This document shows, in pieces, positions 21,403 through 32,279 of a stretch of 64,000 nt of DNA. This DNA comes from Nereocystis luetkeana. Lineage: Eukaryota; Sar; Phaeophyceae; Laminariales; Laminariaceae. A model generated the notes under the pieces. The model did not search any database. It saw only the letters and a program-made list of their open reading frames with translations, and was not told where the DNA came from. The stretch spans positions 3,964,849 through 4,028,848 of the forward strand of contig JARUPZ010000017.1 in NCBI GenBank assembly GCA_031213475.1. The letters are read 5' to 3'. The translations under genes were made by a program, and so were the position numbers. Each line of letters begins with the position of its first letter. The first letter of the stretch is position 1.

Positions 21403-24400
21403 CTCGTGCAGTCGGAGGTAACCCCCTCAGCGTCTCCGCGAGGCAGGCCGCCTGATCGGCCTGTCCCGCCTTTTCGCAGGCCTTAATCGCCGCTAGGTAG
21501 CAAATTTCGTGCTGCCCTACCCCCAAGCCCTCCATCTCCGCTATAAAACCCACGGCTTTTTCCCACTGCCCCACGCTGCCGCAGGCCAAGATGACCGCCT
21601 GCGGGGAACGGACAAAGGGTTCCGCGATGGAACATGAACATTAAAACGAAACGTGAAACAAAAGATGATGACTCACGATTAGGACTAAATTCAAGATAAC
21701 AATGAGACTACAAAAGGCTTAAATCGCCACTACAATGGATAAACCAGAAAGGGTCGGCGGTGGCAACGGAAATAAAACTTCGAGATCGAAGCATTGACTA
21801 AGATTACCATTACATAATCACGATTCAAAGTAGAACAAAATCTATAATCACCATTAAAACACACACACAAATGGCGACGTGTGGCGGCGGCGGGGGGGGG
21901 GAGGAGGGGGGTGAACGATAGCGAACAATAGACACAGCCGTGGATCAAGATGGCCGCTCGAAGGGGGTGGAGACAGGTTCCGCGACGGAAACCGAACTTA
22001 TAGAAGGAGAGAAAAAAAACAAGAGTGTGTTACGTAGGGGGAGGGGGTTTACAAAGCAACGGAAGTACAAATAAATCCTGTTGGAACATCAAAGACAACA
22101 AATGGCGATAAAAAATAACAAGAGGGCGATTACAGTAGCATCGACCACCTGCTTAAGGTCTGGGGCTTGCTATTTTTGTGTCAAACCTCACGAAATAAAG
22201 CCAGGAACCGCACGGCACGCGGGGCGCGGCATGCTCATCGTTCGTTCGTCGTACTGCTGTGCGCATACACTGTACACGGCTGATGAAACATGTTGTGGCT
22301 TTGGTCGTCGTATCTGGCCCGCAGAAAAAGAGACAAACTCTTAAGACTATCCTAGTATGTGTGACCATCGGTATACCTAAAAAAAAAACTTTCCCGATAC
22401 CCCACTTACCCAATAGCGAGACCCAGACAGGACGGGGGTATACTGAATACTGAAACCAAGTAAATAAAAAAATGAAGAGTAAGAAATTATAACTTCGTAA
22501 TTTCGTCCAAAAACCACGCCGATTTCAGTTTATATTTTGACCTGGTGGGCGGTGCTCTTTTGTTTTCCGAGTACCCCTGGTATGACCCGATATTTTTCAG
22601 CTGCATTCTTGTGCGTTGGTTTTCGCTGACCTGCGGTGGTGGTGGTGGTGGTGGTGGTGGTGGTGGTTGTTCTTGTTCATTGTTTTGCGATCATGTTGCT
22701 GGGGGTATTTAGTTTGGTGCCCCCCCCCGCCGAAAAAAAAACGCAAAAAAAGCAACACAACACATCAATCGGCAGAAAAAACAGCCCCAAATCATGGAAA
22801 ACGCACAAAAAGCCACACTAAAAACGCACACACAAAACGCACAAAAAAGCACGTGTACATCCCACGAACACACGCACATACCGAAAACACACAAAAAAAC
22901 GTACGCACGCACACGAAAAAGAAAAACTATTCATACAACTACAAGTAAAAAAATATACGTAGCACGAAGCGAAACATAAAAGCGAAAAAAAAAATACAAG
23001 AAAACAAAAAGCAAACAATCACAACTGCACCGTTCCTGGTAGGTGATCGCGTCTGGGTCGACGCCTACCGCCGCCATCTCCCGTAGTAGCGTCACCGCCT
23101 GCTCCCACTGATGCGCCTTTCCGCAAGCCGTGATGGCTTCCACAGACAGACAGAGAGGGAGGGCGGGGGGGGTCAAGTGGTGCAGGTGGCAGGAGGGAGA
23201 GGTGGGGGGGCAAAGGTGGAGGGGGCGAATGCGACCGAAAAGGAGCGGTGACAGGTACCTTGTGCAACAAAAAACAAAAATCACAAATTCTGACAACAAT
23301 TTGCGTCATCAGCTTGGCCGACTCGACCGAACTACTCACAGTAGTCGACACCAAGCTCTTATCATTCCAAGCTTTGCCAGATTCGTGAGGGATTGATTCC
23401 TCGATACGCTACGCGCGTGTTGTTTCACGACCCTTCCTTCCTTGGGAAGGGAACCGCCATTTCCCGAAAAAAAACTCGTATGGGACTTGTGAGCCGGTTG
23501 TGAACCTGGGACCGATGGCACGCGTCCCTGATACCAAAGGCCCGAAGACGTCTTGACGCGGGGCCGAAAAACGTCTTTGTCCTACAGTACCATACTTGCT
23601 CACCATTAGTGTAGCACACGACGTTCGGGGACAACCCCACCGCCACCATCTCCGCAAGCAGCGACAGCGCCCGTTCCCACTGCTCCGCCCTCGCGCAAGC
23701 CGCGATCGCCGAGGAGTAGGCCACCTCGTCCGGGGTAACGCCCACCGCCCTCATCTCCTGCAGGAGCTCCAGCCCTAGCTTCCACTCCCCATGCGCTCCG
23801 CAAGCGACAATGGCTGGGGAGGGAGGGGGGGGGGGGGGCTTACTCATTCGCTGCTAGCCTCAGTAATGTATTTGGCAATTGACCACGCATACATTTCGAG
23901 ACGGAGCACCGTTTCTACTCCAGAGTGATACGCCCCCAACATCTGGGCGCTCAACATACGTTTGTTCTATGACTCACATTACACATTTTCCTTGTCGTAT
24001 CCGGGCAGGAAGCATATGAAACGGAGGAGGGCGAGAAGATAGTACTATCACGGGGGACCATATTAAATAGGACCAAGTATTGTTCGTAAAAATAGGGGAA
24101 CATGTAGGTTTTTGTGTGTACCGTAGGTCCTGTTCAATATGGTCCCCCGTAGTAGAGTCGTCAAGTGATGAGACAACGAAGCACGATGAGGCCAGGAGCT
24201 AAAAAGAGCGAGGAGAAGGACGAGTCAGGTAGACAGAAAGAGCCATGAAGCCGCTCTCACCCACCAGCCCATCCATCTCCCCACCCACCAACCCACCCAC
24301 CTGCGCTGTAGCTGACAATGTCCGCGGTCAGACCCTTCCGAGACATCTCCTTCAAAACGGCAACCGCCTCCTCCCACTTCCCGTTGCGCCCGTGGGCCGT

Positions 24401-25824
24401 GCAAACCGAGTTAAACCCGAACGCATCTGGAGCCAACCCCGCGGCCGACATCTCCTCCAGGAGCTTCCCCGCCTGCGCAGCCTCGCCCGCATTCCCGCAT
24501 GCGGCGATGGCGCCCCCGTAGCTGTACGCGTCAGGCGTTACCCCCACTCGGACCATCTCCCTCAATAGATCCACCGCCTTTCGCCACTCCCGACCCCTCC
24601 CGCAGGCCGAGATGGCGGCGTTGAAGCTGGCGACGTCGGGGGTAAGCCCGAGCCTCCGCATCTCCGATAGGAGAGACACGGCCTCCTCCCACCGCCGCGC
24701 CTTGCTGCACGCGGAGATGGCCATGTTGTAGGCGGGGACGTCGGGGGGGATTCCCGCCGCGGTGCGCTCTTTTAGGATCTCCAGAGCTTTTTCCCACTGT
24801 CCGCACGCGCCGCAGGCCGCCCCGGCGGTCACGTAGCAGAAGCCGTCCGGGGTTACCCCCGCCGACGGCATTTCCAGCAGCAAGGCCACGGCCTGCTCCC
24901 ACCGTCGCCCCCGCCCGCACGCCAGGAGTGCCTGCCCGTAGCTGAAGCAGTCCGGGGCGATTCCGGCGCCCTGCATCTCTCGGAGGAGCGCGATTGCTTT
25001 TTCCCATCCTCCTCCTCCTCCTCCTGCTCCGCCGCCGCGACCAGTACTGCTACTGGCGCTGTTGCTGTCGCTGCTGCTAGCGCCGTTGATAACACCGAGA
25101 ATACTGCTGCCGCTACCACCGCGGTTGCTACCGCTGCTGCTGCCACCGCTGCTGCTGCCGTTGCTGCTGCTGCCGTTGCTGCTGCCGCCGCCGCCGCCAC
25201 CGCCGCCACCGCCGCCACCGCCGCTGGCGCCGTCGCCGCTGCTGGCGCTACCGCCGCGGCAGGCGGAGATAGCCACGTTGTAGTTGTACACGGTCGGCTC
25301 CACCCCGTTCGCCTTCATCTCCCCCAAAAGGGACAAGGCAAGGCCCTCCTCCCCGCATTTACCGCACGCGGCGATAGCCGCACTGTAGCTGCGAGCGTTC
25401 GGGGCTACGCCCACGGTCGGCATGTACCGCAAGAGGGACACCGCCTCCTCCCATCGGAGACCCCCCGCGCAAGCAGATATTGCGGTGTTGTAGCAGACGT
25501 CATTGAGCTCTGCCCCCCAGCCTTGCGCCTCGTCAAGCAGGCGCAGACACTCCGCCCACCGCCCCGCCCTCCTGCAGGCGTTCAGCGCCGTGGAGAGGCA
25601 GTACACGTCTGGGGCAACACCCGCCTGTCGCATCTGGCGAAGGGTTTCCACGGCCTCTTCCCACCGGCTGAACCTTGCCAGGTGGCCGATACAGGCGGCG
25701 TACATACGCGTTGTCATGCCGGTTGCTTCGATCGCGACGCTTGAGTCAAGGCTAACACCACCGCCACCGCCACCGTCGCTGCCGCTCGTGGTGGTGCTGG
25801 TAGTAGTGCTGGTGGTGCTGCTAC

Positions 25825-25870
<46 letters not shown>

Positions 25871-26115
25871 ATTGCTGTTGTAGCTGCCACCGCTGCTGGC
25901 GCTGTCTTGAGTCTGAGGAGGCCGCGAAACAGCCGTTTCATCGTCGCCGTCGAGCTCGAGAAGCACCGCCTGCCACGGTCGATACCTCGGCAGGCTCTTG
26001 ATTTTTCTCACGAAAGCTCGAGATCGCTGCAAGGCGGCCACGGATATCCCCTCGGCCCCCGCCTGCCTCCTGTCGGCAAGGCTGCAGTACTTGCTACGGT
26101 CGACAGCACTGCTGC

Positions 26116-26152
<37 letters not shown>

Positions 26153-26312
26153 ATCGCTGTTGTTGCTGTTGTTGTAGTCGTTGCTGCTGCTGCCGCTGAT
26201 GCTGATGCTGCTGGTGTCGCTTTTGTTGTCTATATCAGTGTTGCTGCCGCTGCCCTTATCGCTTCTATATCTGATACCAATGTTGCTGCAGCTATCGCTG
26301 CTGATCATGTCG

Positions 26313-26357
<45 letters not shown>

Positions 26358-26869
26358 CTGCTATCGCTGTTATTTCTGTTGCTGATCCTGCTGCTACTGC
26401 TGGCGGGAGCGGTAACTGCCTCTCGCGTGTCCGGAGACGAAGCCGAAGCGCCGTCCTCGTGAAGTCGATCGCGGATTCCCGCCGTCGCAAACCCCTCTCT
26501 AGACTCACTGGTACGCGGTGCCAACGCCATTAACGCTGACAATCCCAGCGTCTCTACGGGCCGCTGCCTCCTCGTCGCCACTCTGCCGTGGTGGCTGTCG
26601 ACACGACTTGCAGCGACCCCTCTAAAAAATCCACAGCTGGTCCCGAAGCCTACGGGGGCGGCACATCTTCCGGGTGTGTCTGCGCACGGTCGCCAGCTGC
26701 GAGCTGCCTCGAGGGGAAAGGCAGAGCTGGAGGTCGAGACGAAAGACATTCTCGTCGGGTGGACAGCGCGCGCTTCACCGCAGGAACGAACAACAAGAGC
26801 ACTCACTCGGTGCGCGTTCAAGCTATGATGCTGCGAGGGTTTCCAACATGAACGGTGGCATCTGGCCAT
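21329..26869 (-). CDS. Pentatricopeptide repeat protein (PPR gene B)
   Basis: Predicted organellar RNA-binding protein with about 16 PPR motifs. Exon 1 is 26869-24301 (ATG 26869). It carries Ser/Asn/Thr runs from CTG repeats, a FVRKIKSL motif near residue 287, Gly/Ser insertions, and repeats 1 to 12a. Exon 2, 23813-23604, is 210 nt (two repeats); its splices AGCGCAG^GTGGGT, CCCCAG^CC and CTAATG^GTGAGC keep phase 1. Exon 3 is 23136-23031 (one repeat). A last exon, 21598-21329, has two more repeats after CCGCAG^GCG. Each intron interrupts the PPR at the same residue. Exon 3 to the last exon is one base out of phase with canonical sites, so a small exon is missing or the 3' end is damaged. The final residues and stop come from a repeat family. 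Intron 1 contains a MITE and a P2 repeat. There is no zinc finger, unlike gene A, with which it is convergent. Confidence 0.93.
23826..23992 (-). repeat. Poly-C-tailed repeat P2 in intron 1 of PPR gene B
   Basis: Inverted copy: G-run, CTTACTCATT, ATTGACCACGCATACATTTC, GAGACGGAGCACCGTTTCTA, ATCTGGGCGCTCAACA. Ends near TTACAC. Confidence 0.65.
24047..24154 (+). mobile_element. MITE family 1, copy 4 (intron 1 of PPR gene B)
   Basis: CACGGGGGACCATATTAAATAGGACC..GGTCCTGTTCAATATGGTCC + CCCGTAGTA around the conserved GTAAAAATAGG / GGTTTTTGTGTGTACC core. Confidence 0.85.
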
Positions 26870-26984
26870 AGGGGAAGAAACATGACCGAATCAGAAAAAA
26901 ACGCGTTTCGCAGTCGTCAGTTTCAGTTCCGGCGTTTCGGAGTTGTTGGCAATTGGTTGTTGGGGGGGGGTGGAGGTAATTGTC

Positions 26985-27310
26985 CCGGATAGGTGGCTTA
27001 GTAGCTTGGTAGGTGGTCCGCGAGCTTATCAAGTTAATATTCGTGGGTTCGAGTATCACCGAGTGCATGCTCCTAGGGAGTTTTTCTTGCATAAAAATTG
27101 CGGAAAGCGCGAGAGCGTGAGTTAGCTAAATTCTTCATCGACCAGCAGTTGGAATGCTGAACCCTATGCGCGACAAAAATAAAGGCACGTACCGGGGGGG
27201 AGAAGGGATGACACCTGTGACCACGGATTGTCCAGAAGATCGCTGAGGGTAAAACCTCCAACGAGTTAGGCTGAAAAGTAAAAGTGATGATAAAGAAAAA
27301 GAAAGAGTGT
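26985..27310 (+). mobile_element. tRNA-derived SINE-like element, copy 2
   Basis: The head has D-arm-like TTAGTAGCTTGGTAGGTGG and B-box-like GTGGGTTCGAGT, then CCTAGGGAGTTTTTC. The body is AATGCTGAACCCTATGCGCG, ACCTGTGACCACGGATTGTC and AACGAGTTAGGCTGAAAAGT, as in the copies at 17255 and 59270. Confidence 0.65.
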
Positions 27311-27675
27311 GAGACGCGCTCACTCAAAGAAGACAAAAAAGCAAGCAAGCGTTGCAGTAGGTTGTCCAAGCTCCTCCAGCTTCTCCCCTAGAGCCTCGCG
27401 AAAACTCTCTACGCTCTCTGGGCCCACCCGCCACCATCCCACCCGACGCCATCAGCAGGTCAAACATCAGCGGAGATCAAGACAGAGTTCGTATCCGGGT
27501 TTCGTCGCCAGCACCCCCCCCCCCCAACACTCGCCGATCCCGAGATCGTCCATCGCTCGCCCTGTTCACAGCCAGCCCTTGTTTCAGCCTTTTTTCGAGT
27601 TCACCGAGTCGGAATCGTCCCATCTATTTACATGTATGTGTAGCCCGCCCCGAGTGGTCCACGATCTTCGCGAAA

Positions 27676-27778
27676 TTGTAGTATAGTAGTACTGTAGTAG
27701 TAGTGGTAGAAGTAGTATTTTTAGTAGTATTAATAGTAATAGTAGTAGTATTAATAGTAGTAGTAGTAAGTAGTAGTA

Positions 27779-27813
<35 letters not shown>

Positions 27814-27838
27814 TAGTAGTATAGTAGTAGTAGTAGTA

Positions 27839-27873
<35 letters not shown>

Positions 27874-27920
27874 ATAGTAGTAGTAGTAGTATAGTATAGT
27901 AGTAGTAGTATTAGTAGTAC

Positions 27921-27961
<41 letters not shown>

Positions 27962-27965
27962 ATAA

Positions 27966-28015
<50 letters not shown>

Positions 28016-28199
28016 TTATTTAGTAGTAGTATTAATAGTAGTAGTGGAAGTAGAAGTATAGTATTAATATTTAATAGTAGAAGTAGTATAGTAGAAGTAG
28101 TATTAATAGTAGTACTAGTACTAGTAGTAGTTGTTGTAGTCGTAGTCGTAGCATAGTAGTAGTGATGGTGGCAGTAGTGGTATATAGTAGTAGTATTAA

Positions 28200-28262
<63 letters not shown>

Positions 28263-28293
28263 CAGTAGTAGTAGTAGTAGTAGTAGTAGTAGC

Positions 28294-28324
<31 letters not shown>

Positions 28325-28337
28325 ATAGTAGTAGTAA

Positions 28338-28372
<35 letters not shown>

Positions 28373-28440
28373 ATAGTAGTAGTTGTCGTAGTAGTCCAGT
28401 AGTAGTAGAAGTATAGTATTAATTGTAGTGAGTGGTGGTA
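27676..28440 (+). repeat. TAG/AGT trinucleotide microsatellite, about 740 bp
   Basis: Nearly pure (TAG)n with sporadic TAT, AAT and CAG variants. The Ser-run open frame at 28162-28416 is produced by the repeat. It ends directly at a MITE copy. Confidence 0.97.
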
Positions 28441-28547
28441 TTACGGGGGGCCATAGTTAACAGGACCAAATATTTCTAGTAAAAATGGTTAAATATATAG
28501 GTTTTTATGTGCACCATAGGCCCTGTTAACTAGGGTCCCCCGTAATA
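28439..28547 (+). mobile_element. MITE family 1, copy 5
   Basis: TATTACGGGGGGCCATAGTT..CTAGGGTCCCCCGTAATA with the family core, sitting at the edge of the TAG microsatellite. Confidence 0.85.
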
Positions 28548-29589
28548 GTAGACTTTTTAATAAGTAGTACCAGGTAGACTATAATAAGTACTGCTCTGCT
28601 GCTGTTGTAGTCACCACCAACGACCGATGCGTTTTTTTTGCGATGAAGGACAACAACCAACAAAGAGTAATATGTCCGATGGTCACGTTCCCCGCGAAAA
28701 GCCCCACCTTACATAATATACGGCAAGTACTATTCGCTCTCTGTGCGTAAGTAAGGGGATTCCTGCAAACTCCAGGGTTCGCAAGCTACGTCCTGCTATG
28801 ATTAATAGTGCGGCCCTCCAAGTAAGTGGCTCAACAGGAGATCAGGTGCGCCGCCAACATATTATTCACGACGCGGGCGACAGCGCGCATGCGTCATCAA
28901 GAAGAAAATGCATCACCGTGGAGGTGAGCCGTGTAGTGATAACAGCACCGCGGAAAAAAAACGCCGTACGACGATCGAGATATCGCGCCGCGCGTCTTTT
29001 CTTCGTATGCATGTATGCGTTGCACTATGTTTTTCGTCGTGTCATATCATAGCGACACTGCTGTAAATATAGACAGAGGATGTGATCGTTGTCTTTTATT
29101 AATAGGACACATTCACGCTGTTGTTTTTTTTTTCTGCCCCGCAGAGCGAGAGGAAACCCCTGCCCACACTTATTTCTCAAGTTTTCGTGTACCGGTTCGA
29201 ACCCGGTTCGTTTCTTCCACCTTCTTGGTCGGGCCTGCCTGTGGCCGTCATTAAAGTGTGGTTTACTCCGAGGATGTAGGCACCTGAGTCTAGATATTAT
29301 CTCTCCCGACTCAGGTATTTAATAGTGTGGGATTTGAACCCACTAAAAAAACCCCTCATAGTCTCCCCAGCTTTTATCTACCGGTACATGTTACCCGCAT
29401 TCTCGTTGTGCGTCCCCCCCTACAGTAGTAGTTTCGGAGAAGCTCGTTTCTGGAACTCGTCCGGGGGGGGGGAGCCATCCCACAGTAGGGGTGCACCAGA
29501 GAAGTTCCTGAACCCCTAACATTAATTAGGAGGTCAATATCTCACCCTATAAAGTACTTGGAAAAAAAACCGTTCATGCCACCCGACCG

Positions 29590-29715
29590 GCACCTGTATG
29601 CGCTAGTCCTAACGTGGGGTGCCTCGGGGGGTTGCCTTATCACCCGTACGCCTACAATCGGTCGCGTGGGTTCGAATCCCGCCTAGGGACTTTTTCTTAT
29701 TTATGTTGAAAATGA
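29590..29715 (+). mobile_element. SINE head / tRNA-like fragment
   Basis: A perfect B box (GGTTCGAATCC) lies in a closable T-arm GTGGG-TTCGAAT-CCCGC, followed by CCTAGGGACTTTTTC. The same downstream junction occurs in SINE copy 2. The acceptor stem does not pair well, so a functional tRNA is unlikely. Confidence 0.45.
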
Positions 29716-31239
29716 CTACCGGGTATAATAGCAGATAACACCTACGTATCATCGTGCTTATTTATGCACGGGTCGACGCGAGTCGACGAGGAAAGACAAT
29801 GCTGAGCTCTTCTCACGATGCCATTCAAGACGCGCACCGTAGCGGGCGGGGGAGGGGAAGTGCCTCTGTTACATGACCCTGGGTCAGAGTTACTAAAGGG
29901 AGGGATCTACACAAGTACATAACAGTAGGGCGCAAAATATCGATAGGATGGATTAAAAGGGGGGAAAGGCAGGTGAGGGTAAAACATCCTGTAAAACGAA
30001 TAGCGCTGGAAAGTAAAGTGATACCTGGTACGTGCTGTACGTGCTGTAAAAAACGAACAAAGACACAAAAACCCATACACCCAGTGGAGTGGAATGTAAG
30101 GATCGTTTGGCACTCATATCTGTACTGTCAACGGTCCTTAAGTTTCCGTCCAGGGTCGTGACCGTCGTTGTGGTACAGGCTTATCATACAAATTGTAAAA
30201 TTCGGGGAAAAATGGGGTATAGACGAGACGTATTACGCAGCTTGCAAAGCTTAGTATCATCTATTTAATCTGTCGAACTCACAGCTGACGGCGTAGTTCA
30301 CCATTTTATAAAATAGTAACAAGCGCTTCCACGGCAGCAAAACTCGCTTCCATGAGGAAGCGATGGAAGCTTCCATAGAAGTGATTCCATACTAAAAACC
30401 GATATGCTCCACAAAACCGCCAGCCAATGGTATATATAGATATAAATATAAATATATACATAATATATTATGTGTGGTAGGAGCAGGAGGTCGAGACGCC
30501 AAACACACCCTAATGTGTACAACTGCAGCGCCAAAGAGAGTCAAGTACAGTAGTTTTTACGTGTGCAACCCACCATGCATGGGCAGTGAGGCACGGCGGG
30601 CAAGGTGCACTATTGTTTTTTTCGTGGAAGTCCATAAAAAATTCCATGGAAGCCGTGTGTCAGCGTATGGACGTTGACATCCATATATATTGCGATGTGC
30701 AGTCACTTCACACGGGCTTACTATAATAAGAGTATCTTATGATAGATGCGGAGAAATACGATATGCGGCGAGACTTGAGTTTGTTCTTTCTTGCCAACGC
30801 ACTGTATTAAACTTATCTCTATCATACTGATCGTAACGCAGGGTAGCTAGCTTACCACAATAGGTATCAGGTAACGTTCCATAGAACGTTACGAGTACCC
30901 AACATAGAAAGTTGCAGGGGCATTGCTAGGAACGGTTCAGGGAGAGCCTTGACGGGCTGCTGTAGAATAAACCTGCCCGTAGCATGGGCATTGTCTCGTG
31001 ATCAGGTGATGGCATCGCCCACCTCGATCATTCCTTTCCATTCTATTCCTTTCCTCTCCTCTCCTCCACTCTTTCTTCTTCTCCTCTTGATCTCTGAGAT
31101 CAAGATTCCTTCTATAATGGCCAATTAAGCGCCAATTTCAAACCATATTTTTTCTTCATCACAAGTGATCTTCACAGACACTTCGGTGCCACATCTGCCA
31201 TCTCTCTTCACAGAGACAGAGCCTCGACAAATGCATTAT

Positions 31240-31905
31240 TCCTTCAACGTGGAGTATTCCGTGGAAGCTATGGAAATTTCCAGCTTCCATAGCCGTGGAA
31301 ACTTCCGTAGAAACTTCCAGTGGAATTACCGTGGAAATGTAAATAAGGAAGCTTTCATGGAAGCGACTTTGTTGCAAGCTTCCATGGAAGCGGCTTCCTC
31401 GAAAGCTTCCATGGAAGTTGTTGGAAGCTTCCATGGATGTTAATGGAAGTAGCTTACATGGTGACGTTGGCAGCTTGCATGGAAGTTGTTGGAAGCTCCC
31501 ATAAAGCTTTCATGGAAGCAGCTATCTTTGTTGGAAGCTTCTCCATGAAAGCGGCTTCCACAAAAGCTCCCATCGATATTAGTGGAAGCTTGCGTGAACG
31601 GTGTTTCCATGTGCTTCGATGGGAGCATTGTTGTTTCCATTAATAAAGCAGATTAAGCGGAGGTTTAAGCGGTGGAAGCTTCCACGGAAGTTCCCATGGG
31701 CTTACCAGTAGTGCGGAAGAACACAGCGCGACCACATACATGCGCGGGTAACCTTCCGCTACTTCCACGGAAGCTTCCGCCGCTTCCACTTCCGCTGCTT
31801 CCACACGACCTCCACGCATCCTTCCGCTACTTTCACGGAAGCTACCACGGCTTCCTCGGAAGCGTCCACTGCTTGCACGGAAGCTTCCGTCGCTTCCAAT
31901 CAAAC
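31240..31905. repeat. Cluster of GGAAGCTTCC / TTCCATGGAA palindromes
   Basis: Around 30 occurrences of (A)TGGAAGC and GCTTCC(A)T, many as overlapping palindromes such as GGAAGCTTCCATGGA. Smaller patches occur at 30330-30390 and 30625-30655. Both strands give Met-Glu-Ala-Ser or Ser-Phe-His-Gly frames, which I do not call. Confidence 0.85.
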
Positions 31906-32279
31906 ACTAAAAACCCTTGTTCTCCAAGGAACTATTTTGTGGAGGGTACCCGTCGGCATATATATACAAACAAACGATGCCATTTTCCCACAATACCTCT
32001 TTGGTCTACCCGACCCTGGACGCACCACCGCAGATGGCGCCTGCTGCCGTATAAGACCACTTCTTTCCGTCCTTTGACTTATTAATGGTACCGACGACCC
32101 TCCACTGGAATCTTCTTCGCCCCTTTAGGACTGCACTCCCGGTCTGGGGACCGAACACTTAGGTTTCTGTACAGCGCAGCAAGCGGAACGCGGGAGAAGT
32201 GCTCCATTTGAACGAGTACGGATGTGTCAACCCGGACGAGGCCAAGCGCGGCGAAGGGGGACAGACCGAGTGCAGATAC

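Noticed and set aside
28162-28416. Poly-Ser open frame
   Set aside because: Translation of the TAG/AGT microsatellite.
29590-29700. Possible tRNA gene (B box GGTTCGAATCC, T-run terminator)
   Set aside because: The acceptor and D stems do not pair acceptably, and the same junction occurs in SINE-like copies.
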